Shown here: positions 19,387 through 27,424 of the stretch, piece by piece
Layout: each line of letters begins with the position of its first letter
How positions within the stretch are numbered: position 1 is the first letter of the stretch
NCBI GenBank assembly: GCA_963741525.1
Contig: CAVUIW010000005.1
Coordinates: forward strand, 1-64,000
Reading direction: 5' to 3'
Origin: JANNSX01 sp963741525
GTDB lineage: Bacteria; Pseudomonadota; Alphaproteobacteria; Rhizobiales; Hyphomicrobiaceae
Length of the DNA stretch: 64,000 nucleotides
Notes under the pieces: generated by a model
Database searches by the model: none
What the model was told of the DNA's origin: nothing
What the model saw: the letters and a program-made list of their open reading frames with translations, nothing else
Made by a program: the position numbers and the translations under genes

Positions 19387-19728
19387 GGGGCTCTTTGGGC
19401 GGCTCAGGGCGATTCGCAGTGTAGTCTGATTCGCATAGGCGCCCGGGTGGGGACGGTCGAGGGCTGGCGTCCATGCATAAGCTGTGGACAGGGGGCATGC
19501 GCGACGCCTTTGCACGGAGCGCTGCAAACCCGAGGAACACATCGGCCCACTTGGAGTTTATGGACGGGCCGGTCCCGCTCGAATAACAGACACTTCGAAA
19601 CTAAGTGTTCTCGCTCTCAAATTCTTAGTGACAATTTGCTTGCGGGCAGTGAATTTGATCAGTAACGCTATGACTAGCCGGGAGATAGACCATATTTATA
19701 CTCTACGGGCACTGCGTGAGGGGGGTTC
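19387..19728. other. 342-bp intergenic region between dnaG and the amidohydrolase
   Basis: This divergent gap has a sharp composition change near 19540. The left half is GC-rich like dnaG; the right half is AT-richer. TATACT at 19697-19702 could be a -10 box for the amidohydrolase, but no convincing -35 at the right spacing was found. There is no gene here that I can support. The composition shift marks the left border of the segment inserted between dnaG and yqeY. Confidence 0.5.
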
Positions 19729-21123
19729 ATGCCAAACTTCATAAACGACAAGAATCCTAACCTCATGCTCACTGTTGGGCACGCGGTGTCGCGCCGCCAC
19801 TTGCTCCTCGGCGTAGCTGCCACCGCAATCGGCTCGAGTTTCAGCGGGATCGCATTTGCCCAGGCTTCAGCGGCTACGCTGTTCGTCAACGCCAACGTGT
19901 TCGACGGCAAGAGCGCCAGCATCATTCGAGGCGTCTCCGTGCTCATCGAGGGAAACACGATCAAATCGATCAGTAAGACCCCCATCCAGGCACCCAAGGA
20001 CGCAGTCGTCATCGATTGTGCCGGGCGCACGCTGATGCCGGGGCTGATCGACAATCACACGCACATCTTCATGGCCGGCAGCAGCCAGGCGAGGATGCTC
20101 GATCCGGCGGTGACTTTCGAAGCGCTCGAAGCGACGGCTTCCGAAGAAGCAAGGAAGATGCTGCTGCGCGGGGTTACGGCCGCGCGCGATGTCGGCGGAC
20201 CGGTCTTCGGCGTTAAACGGCTGATCGACCAGGGCAAGACTATCGGCCCGCGCATTTATCCGAGCGGCGCCTTGATCTCGCAGACATCCGGGCACGGCGA
20301 TTTCCGCATGCCCAATGATCGCGCGCACCGGTTCGGCGGCGAGATCACGCGGGGCGAGCTGCTGGGCGTCGGCTTCATTGCCGACGGTCGCGACGAGGTT
20401 CTGACTGCTACGCGCGAGAACCTGCGTGGTGGCGCGTCGCAGATCAAGATCATGGCGGGGGGTGGAGCGGCATCAGCCTACGACCCGCTGGATGTTGCGC
20501 AGTATACGCTCGACGAGCTGAAGGCTGCGGTTGATGCGGCAAGCGACTGGAACACATACGTGGCGGCCCATGCCTATACGCCCAAGGCCGTCAGGCGCGC
20601 CGTTACCGCCGGCATCAAGTGCATCGAGCACGGCCAACTCGCCGACGAGGCCTCGATCAAGTTCCTCGCGGAGAAGGGCGTGTGGCTGAGCCTGCAATCG
20701 CTGGATGAAGCACCGCCGTCCGCGCCGGAGAACATCCGCGCGAAAAAGCACACCGTCGTCGAAGGCACCGGATCAGCCTTCACCTGGGCCAAGAAGCACA
20801 AGGTGAAGCTCGCTTTCGGAACCGACCTGATGTTCGATCCCAATCAGATGTCCAAGCAAAACACCGACGTCTTGAAACTCAAAGAGTGGTTCACACCGGC
20901 CGAGGCGCTGAAGCTCGTGACACACGACAATGCGCAACTGCTCGCGCTCTCCGGCCCCCGCAATCCCTATCCGGGCAAGTTGGGCGTCGTCGCGGAGGGG
21001 GCGTTGGCCGACATGCTTCTGGTCGACGGCAATCCATTGGAGAATCTGGATCTCGTCGCCGATCCGGACAAGAATTTCAAAGTGATCATGAAGGACGGCG
21101 TGGTCTACAAGAACACGCTTTAA
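19729..21123 (+). CDS. exported metal-dependent amidohydrolase
   Basis: The 464-residue protein begins with a twin-arginine leader (VSRRHLLLGVAATAIGSS, then FAQASA). The amidohydrolase TIM barrel follows: GRTLMPGLIDNHTHIFMAG with the HxH metal pair, a QIKIMAGGG strand where the bridging Lys sits, AAHAYTPKAVRRAV and CIEHGQL metal histidines, and FGTDLMFDP with the catalytic Asp. The PG.L.V.AEGALADMLLVDGNP ending is typical. It belongs to the imidazolonepropionase-like/Xaa-Pro dipeptidase-type branch; the substrate is unknown, probably a peptide or cyclic amide in the periplasm. It lies in the segment between dnaG and yqeY. Confidence 0.9.
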   Translation: MPNFINDKNPNLMLTVGHAVSRRHLLLGVAATAIGSSFSGIAFAQASAATLFVNANVFDGKSASIIRGVSVLIEGNTIKSISKTPIQAPKDAVVIDCAGRTLMPGLIDNHTHIFMAGSSQARMLDPAVTFEALEATASEEARKMLLRGVTAARDVGGPVFGVKRLIDQGKTIGPRIYPSGALISQTSGHGDFRMPNDRAHRFGGEITRGELLGVGFIADGRDEVLTATRENLRGGASQIKIMAGGGAASAYDPLDVAQYTLDELKAAVDAASDWNTYVAAHAYTPKAVRRAVTAGIKCIEHGQLADEASIKFLAEKGVWLSLQSLDEAPPSAPENIRAKKHTVVEGTGSAFTWAKKHKVKLAFGTDLMFDPNQMSKQNTDVLKLKEWFTPAEALKLVTHDNAQLLALSGPRNPYPGKLGVVAEGALADMLLVDGNPLENLDLVADPDKNFKVIMKDGVVYKNTL

Positions 21124-21203
21124 GAATCGTCCAAGTTGTTACGCTCTTTTGAGCGGAGCGCGCTTTGCTCAGCATATCTGTTGCTGTGTTCGATCGCGAC
21201 GAG

Positions 21204-21327
21204 AGTGCTTCCGAAAAAAGCCTGTCCCGGCGAAGGCCGGGATGCGAAGCGGTTTTCCGAGAAGAAGCACGACAAACCAAGGAATTAGGGTGGTGAAGTG
21301 ATTTAACGAAAAACGGAAACACCCTAG
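21204..21327 (+). repeat. 124-bp dispersed repeat, copy A
   Basis: This stretch is nearly identical to 27228-27351. Shared landmarks are AGTGCTTCCG at the left, a CCCGGCGAAGGCCGGG hairpin, GCGAAGCGGTTTTCCG, GCACGACAAACCAAGGAATT, then TAGGGTG paired with CACCCTAG at the right end. Differences are a few point changes. It carries no open frame and lies just downstream of the amidohydrolase. The structure suggests a non-autonomous palindromic element. Confidence 0.8.
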
Positions 21328-21375
21328 CACCCACTCGCCGCCGGGAGGTGATAACTGATCTGAACCCGGCGCCAC

Positions 21376-21552
21376 CTACCCCAAGTTTGCCTTCACCATC
21401 TGGCTTGCCGTCGCAAAGTCCATCTTCCCCGCAGACTTTGCCTTGAACTCGCGGTCACCGGCAAGTGCCACAGCCCTTCGCTGGCCGAGCGACGTGCGTC
21501 GCACGAGCACAGTCTTGATGGTCGCCTTCCGTCGATCGCGATCAGCCCTCAT
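21376..21552 (-). CDS. 58-residue ORF ending in a YqeY-like tail
   Basis: From ATG 21552 to TAG 21376 the frame encodes 58 residues, starting MRADRDRRKATIKTVLVRR and ending AGKMDFATASQMVKANLG. The last 23 residues match the C-terminus of the yqeY product at 23017 at 16 of 23 positions. The DNA also matches over about 75 bases (roughly 70 percent by eye). The ATG overlaps the amine oxidase stop by 11 bases, so it could be translated by coupling. It is more likely a remnant of a duplicated yqeY 3' end than a functional gene. Confidence 0.5.
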   Translation of the reverse strand: MRADRDRRKATIKTVLVRRTSLGQRRAVALAGDREFKAKSAGKMDFATASQMVKANLG

Positions 21553-22798
21553 TCAGAATGCGCCGTGCCACATCAAGCCCGGATTGCAACGCGCCTTCGA
21601 CCAAGCCGGGATTCCTCGACGCGATTTCGCTGCCCGCGAAATGCAGACCGCCGTGAGCGCCCAGCATGCGCTGATAGGGGTCATCGGTGGACCACGGCCG
21701 GGGCCAGGAGCAGTAGCCGCCGCCCACCCAAGGGTGTCCTGTCCAATCTGTCTGAATGACGGTGACAGGCTTGCGCACCGCGGTCCCGAGCATCGGCTCG
21801 ATAAGATCCATCGCCTCGGCCAGCACATCGGCATCGCTGCGGCCGTGCCAAGCAGCAGCCGAGCTCCCCCCGGCGAAGACCGTCAGCACATCAAAGCCAC
21901 CCGCATCGTCGGACGAGTTCATCACCGAAAGGCCCGCGGGGTTGTCGGTCTGACCCGGCCAGCCGAAATCGCTGCCCTGCCAGAAGGCCGTTGCGTAACG
22001 CATCACGATCTTGCGCATCTGGCCGGGGGCAAAGCGTTTGGGAAAATCGGCGAGCCACTGGTCCTCGGGTGCTGTCCACCTGACGCGACCCAGCACGACC
22101 GGATTGGCGGCGAAGACCACGTGCCGCGCCGCGACCTGACCGCCGGGTGTGGCCACCTGGAACAGCCCGCCCTGGCGGCCCACGGCAGACACCGGCGAGT
22201 TCAAAAATAGAGTTGGGCCAAGCTCTTCGGCCATCCGCGCCGCCAGCGTTCCCAGCCCCTCGACGCAGGCGTATTCCATAATGTTCCCGTCGAGACCGTC
22301 GACCCGCTCCATCCTCTCGCGGATGGAGCGGAACGACAGATCCTCTATTCTGCTACACCACAACTCCTCGGCGCCGGAGCGGATCTTCGCCTTGGCCGCC
22401 GCATCGAGCGGCAGGCTCGCGATCCAATCCGCCATGCTATCGGCGGCGTCGGGGGCCGCTTCGAAAAGGGCCGCCCAACAGTCGTGCGCGAGAAAGTCTT
22501 CGTTGGAGTTCCGCCGCTCGCCCAGCACAATGCCGACCGCTCCCGGGTCATGCCGTAAGACGCGGTACGTCAGCCCATATCGCTTCAGCTGGCCCATCAG
22601 ATTGGCCATGCCTCGGCAGAAGAACTGCCCGCCGCAGTCATACATAAATCCATCGTCGTGCCGGACGGACTTCACGCGTCCCCCTGCCCGATCCTGCGCT
22701 TCGAACACCGCGATGCTTGCGCCACCGGCCCGCAAAGCATGGGCGGCCGATAAGCCGGCAAAGCCCGCTCCCACAATGGCGACGTCAACTGTTGTCAT
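21542..22798 (-). CDS. FAD-dependent amine oxidase family protein
   Basis: The 418-residue flavoenzyme opens with the dinucleotide-binding VDVAIVGAGFAGLSAAHALR and EAQDRAGGRVKS, the GG doublet motif of monoamine oxidases and related enzymes. It ends with the C-terminal FAD motif GGLHFAGSEIASRNPGLVEGAL. The middle has HVVFAANPVVLGRV and GGGYCSWPRP. Such enzymes oxidise primary or secondary amines to imines with hydrogen peroxide release. There is no signal peptide. It lies between yqeY and a second copy of the yqeY 3' end, in an otherwise core neighbourhood, so it was probably acquired. Confidence 0.9.
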   Translation of the reverse strand: MTTVDVAIVGAGFAGLSAAHALRAGGASIAVFEAQDRAGGRVKSVRHDDGFMYDCGGQFFCRGMANLMGQLKRYGLTYRVLRHDPGAVGIVLGERRNSNEDFLAHDCWAALFEAAPDAADSMADWIASLPLDAAAKAKIRSGAEELWCSRIEDLSFRSIRERMERVDGLDGNIMEYACVEGLGTLAARMAEELGPTLFLNSPVSAVGRQGGLFQVATPGGQVAARHVVFAANPVVLGRVRWTAPEDQWLADFPKRFAPGQMRKIVMRYATAFWQGSDFGWPGQTDNPAGLSVMNSSDDAGGFDVLTVFAGGSSAAAWHGRSDADVLAEAMDLIEPMLGTAVRKPVTVIQTDWTGHPWVGGGYCSWPRPWSTDDPYQRMLGAHGGLHFAGSEIASRNPGLVEGALQSGLDVARRILNEG

Positions 22799-23016
22799 CT
22801 CTGAGCCTCAACAAGAAACACTTCCCACTTAATCTGCGCTTGGCGAAATGGCAGCCGTAGCTCCGCTGATGCGATCGCCTGCTCATCCCTTGGTGACCGA
22901 CGGATTCTCCTCCAGCACGCCCTCGAGCGAGCAGCGCCCTCCCACGGCAATTGGTTGGCTCTCAGGTTCGCACCAATGGACAAGTTCAGAATGCAATGCA
23001 AATGCATGTGAGCTCG

Positions 23017-23469
23017 CTACCCCAACCGCCCCTTCACCATCCCACTCGCCTTCGCAAAATCCATCTTGCCGGCGAACTCGGCCTTGAGCTTGGCCATCAC
23101 CTTGCCCATGTCCTTCGGGCTTGTCGCGCCCACGGCCGCGATGGCCGCCACGATCGCCTCCACCATGGCGGCCTCGTCGAGTTGCGCCGGCATGAACGAC
23201 AGGATCAGCGCGAGCTCGGCCTTTTCCTTGTCGGCCAAATCCTGACGGGCGTTCTGCTCGAAGATGGCGATGCTTTCCTGGCGCTGCTTGACCATCTTGG
23301 CGAGCACGTCGGTGATCTCGGCGTCGCCGATGGGGGCGGACGGCACCTCGCCGCGAATGCCGAGGTCGCGATCCTTGATGGCGGAAGTGATGAGCCGCAG
23401 CGTCGAGACCTTCGCCTTGTCGCCGGCCTTCATGGCGTCCTTCAGGGTCTGATTGATCTTCTCGCGCAT
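23017..23469 (-). CDS. yqeY: GatB/YqeY domain protein
   Basis: The 150-residue protein matches YqeY from end to end: MREKINQTLKDAMKAGDK, STLRLITSAIKDRD, a middle ADKEKAELALILSFMPAQL, and the C-terminal KLKAEFAGKMDFAKASGMV. It shares the tRNA-binding tail domain of the amidotransferase GatB, but its own role is not settled. In many Rhizobiales it lies next to dnaG and carA. Here carA is divergent upstream, while dnaG is separated by 3.6 kb of accessory DNA. Confidence 0.93.
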   Translation of the reverse strand: MREKINQTLKDAMKAGDKAKVSTLRLITSAIKDRDLGIRGEVPSAPIGDAEITDVLAKMVKQRQESIAIFEQNARQDLADKEKAELALILSFMPAQLDEAAMVEAIVAAIAAVGATSPKDMGKVMAKLKAEFAGKMDFAKASGMVKGRLG

Positions 23470-23635
23470 GGGCGGCCTCCTGTGGATGAGCAGCCCGCAG
23501 GAAAAGGCTTTCCCGCCCGCTTTGGCAAGCCCGCGACATCCGGGCCTTGGCTGACGCGTTGACCCGCACCCTCCCCTCCCATAGATCAGCAGCCGATCCA
23601 GCGGATTCGGAATGCCGATCTAGGCCCTTGGCTTG

Positions 23636-23801
23636 GCGCACTTTCTTGCGGCGAACCGGTTTCCACTTCGCCGGAAAGTGCGCGTCTTGGCTTGGCGCAC
23701 TTTCTTGCGGCGAACCGGTTTCCACTTCGCCGGAAAGTGCGCGTCTTGGCTTGGCGCACTTTCTTGCGGCGAACCGGTTTCCACTTCGCCGGAAAGTGCG
23801 C
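23636..23801 (+). repeat. three tandem 59-bp REP-like hairpin units
   Basis: Three near-identical copies start at 23636, 23695 and 23754. Each has an outer stem GCGCACTTTC ... GAAAGTGCGC and an inner stem GGCGAA ... TTCGCC around CCGGTTTCCAC. The linker is TCTTGGCTTG. The period of 59 is not a multiple of three, so it is not a coding repeat. There are no unique spacers, so it is not CRISPR. The array lies between divergent yqeY and carA, in the carA leader. Related single hairpins occur at 27163, 37479, 43536 and 44502. Confidence 0.9.
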
Positions 23802-23845
23802 TAGCTTCCGCCCTGTCCCGGATCGGGGACCCTCCGAGGACACCG

Positions 23846-25069
23846 ATGGCCAAGATCACCAAAGCGGCGGCAACGAGCGCCTGGCCACCTCGGCCGGTCA
23901 CGGCGCTCCTCGTGCTCGCCGACGGCACCGTGATCGAAGGCTTTGGCCTCGGCGCCACGGGTCAGGCCACCGGCGAAGTCTGCTTCAATACGGCCATGAC
24001 CGGCTACCAGGAGATCCTGACCGACCCCTCCTATGCCGGCCAGATCATCACCTTCACCTTCCCCCATATCGGCAATACCGGCACCAATGCCGAGGACACC
24101 GAGACCTCGAACCTCGCCTCCCGCTCGGGCGTGCGCGGTGTGGTGCTGAAGGCCGACATTACGCTGCCATCGAACTACCGGTCGGCCGAGACGTTGGGCA
24201 TTTGGCTCAGCGCCCGCGGCATCGTCGGCCTTGCCGGCATCGACACGCGTGCGCTGACGGCGCTGATCCGCGAGAAGGGCATGCCGAACGCGGTTATCGC
24301 GCATGATCGGGCGGGTAAGTTCGATATCGCGGCGTTGAAGTCGGATGCGGCGGCCTGGTCCGGCCTCGTCGGCATGGACCTCGCCAAGGACGTGACGGCC
24401 GGGCAGAGCTATGCGTGGGATGAGACGCTATGGCGTTGGGGCTCGGGCTACGGACAGGCGGCTGACCGGCCGCTCTCGGTCGTCGCCGTCGACTATGGCA
24501 TCAAGCGGAACATCCTGCGCTGCCTGACCTCGGCCGGCTGCAAAGTCACGGTCGTTCCAGCGACGGCCTCGGCCGAGGAGATCCTCGCGCGCAAGCCCGA
24601 TGGCGTGTTCCTCTCGAACGGTCCGGGCGATCCTGCGGCGACCGGCCAGTATGCCGTGCCCGAGATCAAGAGGCTCGTCGCCTCAGGCGTGCCGCTATTT
24701 GGGATTTGTCTCGGCCATCAGATGCTGGGCATCGCGCTCGGCGGACGGACGATGAAGATGCATCAGGGCCACCACGGCGCCAATCACCCGGTCATGGATC
24801 ACACCACCGGCAAGGTCGAGATCACCTCCATGAACCACGGCTTCGCGGTCGACCGCGCCTCGCTGCCGTCGGATGTCGAGGAGACGCATGTGTCGCTGTT
24901 CGATCGTTCCAATTGCGGGCTGCGCGTCAAAGGCAAGCCCGTCTTCTCCGTCCAGTATCACCCCGAGGCCTCGCCCGGCCCCGAAGACAGCCACTATCTC
25001 TTCCGCCGCTTCGTGAACTCGATGCGGGTGAGGAAGGGCATGCCCGGGCTGCCGGAGCATGGGGTGTGA
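23846..25069 (+). CDS. carA: carbamoyl-phosphate synthase small subunit
   Basis: The 407-residue glutaminase subunit releases ammonia from glutamine for carbamoyl phosphate, feeding arginine and pyrimidine synthesis. The N-terminal CPSase domain has EVCFNTAMTGYQEILTDPSY and TSNLASRSGVRGVV. The class I amidotransferase domain has the nucleophile Cys288 in GICLGHQMLGIALGG, and His and Glu in QYHPEASPGPEDS. ATG 23846 follows a GAGGA site; the frame is open further upstream only because it runs into the repeat array. carB is not in the window. Confidence 0.96.
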   Translation: MAKITKAAATSAWPPRPVTALLVLADGTVIEGFGLGATGQATGEVCFNTAMTGYQEILTDPSYAGQIITFTFPHIGNTGTNAEDTETSNLASRSGVRGVVLKADITLPSNYRSAETLGIWLSARGIVGLAGIDTRALTALIREKGMPNAVIAHDRAGKFDIAALKSDAAAWSGLVGMDLAKDVTAGQSYAWDETLWRWGSGYGQAADRPLSVVAVDYGIKRNILRCLTSAGCKVTVVPATASAEEILARKPDGVFLSNGPGDPAATGQYAVPEIKRLVASGVPLFGICLGHQMLGIALGGRTMKMHQGHHGANHPVMDHTTGKVEITSMNHGFAVDRASLPSDVEETHVSLFDRSNCGLRVKGKPVFSVQYHPEASPGPEDSHYLFRRFVNSMRVRKGMPGLPEHGV

Positions 25070-25092
25070 GCGGGCGGTTGGGCACGCTCGCT

Positions 25093-26181
25093 ATGCTGCC
25101 GTTACGTCGTTCTCAGTGGATATGCGCGGCTCCCCCTTCCCCCTGTCGTGCCGGAGGCGCGCCTCCGGTACCACGAGGGGGAGGGAGGAACGCGACAGCG
25201 ATCGCCTACCTCGCAGCAGCACTCCTCCTCGCAAGCACGCTCTTTCCCTCATTCGCCGCCGCCGATTGGCGCGAAAAGCCGTGGGCGTCCTTCGAGTCGG
25301 AGTTGTGGGCGACACATCACATCTCCGGACTCATCTGGGGTGTCGCGGAAGCGCGCGAGCTGAAACCGGAGGAGCTTGTCGTCGCGCTTGCCAGCAAACG
25401 TTTCGTTATCCTCGGCGAGTTCCATGACAACCCCGATCATCACCGCCTTCAGGCCTGGCTCCTCGCGCAACTGAAACCCTCGGCCGTGGTCCTCGAGATG
25501 GTGGAGACCGATCAGGCGGCAGCACTCGCGGCCTTCCAGGCGGTGACCGACTGGAGCCCGGCCGGCTTGGGGAAAGCGCTCGACTGGGAGGCGCGGGGAT
25601 GGCCGCAATGGTCGAGCTATCAGCCGATCGCGGAAGCCGCCCAGGAAACGGGCGCGGCGCTCCTTGCCGGCAACGCGCCGCGCGACAAGGCCCGGGCGCT
25701 TGCGAAGCAGGGGATCGCCGCCCTCGACAAATCCGAAGCCGAGCGTCTCGGCCTCGATCAACCACTCCCCGGCGATGCCGAGGAGGCAATGCAGTCCGAG
25801 ATCGCGGCCTCCCATTGCGGCATGCTGCCGGAGAAGATCCTGCCCCAGATGGCGCTGGCGCAGCGCTTGCGCGATGCGACCATGGCGGAGACGCTGCTGG
25901 CATCGGCCGGGCGTGGCGGTCGCGCCCTCCTCATCACCGGCAACGGCCATGGGCGCCGCGACCGCGCCGTGCCCTATGTGCTCGAGGGGCGCGGCGTCGC
26001 GCGCGCCGAGATCGCCAGCGTTGCGCTTCTGGAAGTCGACCCCGAGGCGGGCTCCCCCGCCGACCTCGTGCCGCTCGACGCCGCCGGCCTTCCCGCCGCC
26101 GACTACATCTGGATCACGCCGGGAACCTCACGCCCCGACCCGTGCGAGGAGATGGAGAAGCAGATGAAGGGTGGGGGGTGA
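25093..26181 (+). CDS. ChaN family haem-binding-type lipoprotein-like protein
   Basis: The protein contains the ChaN/Cofac_haem_bdg domain: KRFVILGEFHDNPDHHRLQ, SAVVLEMVETDQAAAL, a Glu/Trp-rich GKALDWEARGWPQWSSY, HCGMLPEKILPQMALAQR and LLITGNGHGRRDRAVP. Family members bind haem or act in iron acquisition at the envelope. A hydrophobic export segment (AIAYLAAALLLASTLFPSF) precedes the domain without a lipobox Cys. The start is uncertain: ATG 25093 is the only nearby in-frame ATG, but 25139-25181 between it and the hydrophobic segment is a non-coding-looking palindrome. The original start may have been lost. It lies 24 bases after carA. Confidence 0.75.
   Translation: MLPLRRSQWICAAPPSPCRAGGAPPVPRGGGRNATAIAYLAAALLLASTLFPSFAAADWREKPWASFESELWATHHISGLIWGVAEARELKPEELVVALASKRFVILGEFHDNPDHHRLQAWLLAQLKPSAVVLEMVETDQAAALAAFQAVTDWSPAGLGKALDWEARGWPQWSSYQPIAEAAQETGAALLAGNAPRDKARALAKQGIAALDKSEAERLGLDQPLPGDAEEAMQSEIAASHCGMLPEKILPQMALAQRLRDATMAETLLASAGRGGRALLITGNGHGRRDRAVPYVLEGRGVARAEIASVALLEVDPEAGSPADLVPLDAAGLPAADYIWITPGTSRPDPCEEMEKQMKGGG
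25139..25181. repeat. 43-bp imperfect palindrome in the ChaN 5' region
   Basis: The left arm CCCCCTGTCGTGCCGGAGG mirrors the right arm (CCTCCGGTACCACGAGGGGG reading outward) with one or two mismatches, centred on GCGCGC near 25160. It could fold into a very stable hairpin. It lies between the only usable upstream ATG and the signal-like segment of the ChaN gene. It could be an attenuator-like structure or an inserted palindrome. Confidence 0.7.
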
Positions 26182-26187
26182 AGCCCG

Positions 26188-27045
26188 CTACTTCCCCCAC
26201 CCCTTCACTGCCGCCGCCTGCTTCACCCAACGCGCCATCTCGGGCCCATCGATCGTCTCGCCCTCGTGGAAGTCGATCCAGCGCGCGTCTTTGGCGGTGC
26301 CGCCAGGTGGGACGGGCTTCAGCGACGTGCCCTGGAAGAAGGTGACTTTCAGATAGCGCGTGAAGGCGTGGACCGCGAGGAACCAGCCCTGGCCCTCGAT
26401 GCCGTAGAACGGCGAGTTCCATTTGACCGCTTTCTTCACGCCCGGCATGGTTTTGACGATGAGCACGTCGAGACGGCGGGCGAGGTCGCGTTGCCAGCCG
26501 GATAGGGCCGCGATGTAGTCTTGAACCGGCGCGTCACCTTCTCCCTTGGCGATTTGCGGATTGCCGCCCGAGAGGAGCTTGACCGGCTTTTTCGCGCGCG
26601 CCGCGGACTTCGCCGCCTTCACTTTACCAGAGTTCGCGGCCGTCGCCGCCTTGATGAGCGCCTTGAAGGCGGCCGCATCGACCATCTCCCCTTCGCGAAT
26701 ATCGATCGCTCGCCGCGCATTGCCCTCCAGGCTCGCATTGAAGAGGTGCTTCGGATCGGCAAGCTTCGCACCCTTGGCGAAGGTGAGCTTCACGACCTCC
26801 TTGTAGGTCTCGCCCGTACAGAGGATGCCACCCTTCTCGAACACCGGCACGCCGCGCCACTTCCAGGTCTCCTCGACCTCGGGGCAGGCCTCGTGGATGA
26901 GGGCGCGCATGCGCGCAAGCGTCTTGCCGCGCCAATCGCCAAGCCCGGCGATGCGCGCGTCGATGAGGGCGGAGGGTGATTGCGCGGCGTCTGTGCCGGA
27001 TTTGTCCGCGTTCTTGCTCTTGCTTGGCACCGTTCGCCTCGCCAT
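26188..27045 (-). CDS. protein with two DUF1801 domains
   Basis: The 285-residue protein holds two DUF1801 (YdhG-like) domains. The first, about residues 25-130, has ARMRALIHEACPEVEETWKW and VPVFEKGGILCTGETYKEVV. A Lys/Ala-rich linker follows (KVKAAKSAARAKKPVK). The second, about 160-280, has LDVLIVKTMPGVKKAVKWNS, FYGIEGQGWFLAVHAFTRY and LKVTFFQGTSLKPVPPG. Single-domain versions are more usual. Function is unknown; the fold resembles iron chaperone/frataxin-like proteins. ATG 27045 has GGAG about eight bases upstream; a non-ATG start at 27078 is possible. Confidence 0.87.
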   Translation of the reverse strand: MARRTVPSKSKNADKSGTDAAQSPSALIDARIAGLGDWRGKTLARMRALIHEACPEVEETWKWRGVPVFEKGGILCTGETYKEVVKLTFAKGAKLADPKHLFNASLEGNARRAIDIREGEMVDAAAFKALIKAATAANSGKVKAAKSAARAKKPVKLLSGGNPQIAKGEGDAPVQDYIAALSGWQRDLARRLDVLIVKTMPGVKKAVKWNSPFYGIEGQGWFLAVHAFTRYLKVTFFQGTSLKPVPPGGTAKDARWIDFHEGETIDGPEMARWVKQAAAVKGWGK

Positions 27046-27162
27046 TTGTGCGCTCCGCGCTCGCTGCGTCTCGCTCAATCTATACCGCGAATGTGGCCTG
27101 ACCTGAGAACGCGGGCCCGCTTCATTCGAGGCGAGAAGCGGGTTCCTCTCGGCCGGCGCTTA

Positions 27163-27211
27163 GAGCACTTGTCCTTCCAAGTGGATAGCGATTGATCGCA
27201 AGAAAGTGCTC
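27163..27211. repeat. degenerate REP-like hairpin
   Basis: An outer stem GAGCACTT ... AAGTGCTC encloses CCAAGTGGATAGCGATTGATCGC and is followed by AAAACC. The outer stem and flank match the hairpin family at 37479, 43536 and 44502, while the GGCGAACCGG core has decayed. It lies just left of dispersed repeat copy B. Confidence 0.55.
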
Positions 27212-27227
27212 AAAACCAACAGCCTAG

Positions 27228-27351
27228 AGTGCTTCCGGAAAAAGCCTGTCCCGGCGAAGGCCGGGATGCGAAGCGGTTTTCCGAAAAGAAGCACGACAAA
27301 CCAAGGAATTAGGGTGTTGGAGTGATTCAACGAAAAACGGAAACACCCTAG
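27228..27351 (+). repeat. 124-bp dispersed repeat, copy B
   Basis: This is the second copy of the element at 21204-21327, in the same orientation and differing at only a handful of positions. Here the ends read CTAGAGTG and CACCCTAGAG, so they form short inverted ends. It lies in the 380-bp gap between the double-DUF1801 gene and the tRNA-Thr gene, with no open frame. Confidence 0.8.
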
Positions 27352-27424
27352 AGAGCCGATCTGAGTCCATCAGATCGAATAGCGCCATAGGGCATCCAAG
27401 ATATGGCTATGCTGGCTGAAAAAC

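Noticed and set aside
23636..23801. Possible short CRISPR array
   Set aside because: The units are contiguous and palindromic, with identical 11-base linkers and no unique spacers; no cas genes are nearby.
23633..23845. Extended carA N-terminus from an upstream start
   Set aside because: The extension translates the hairpin array. ATG 23846 gives the normal CarA start with a GAGGA site.
23586..23958. Frames with repeated HFPAKWKPVRRKKVRQAK-like peptides
   Set aside because: The 59-bp units are not a multiple of three, so the repeats fall in different frames; they are hairpins, not coding repeats.
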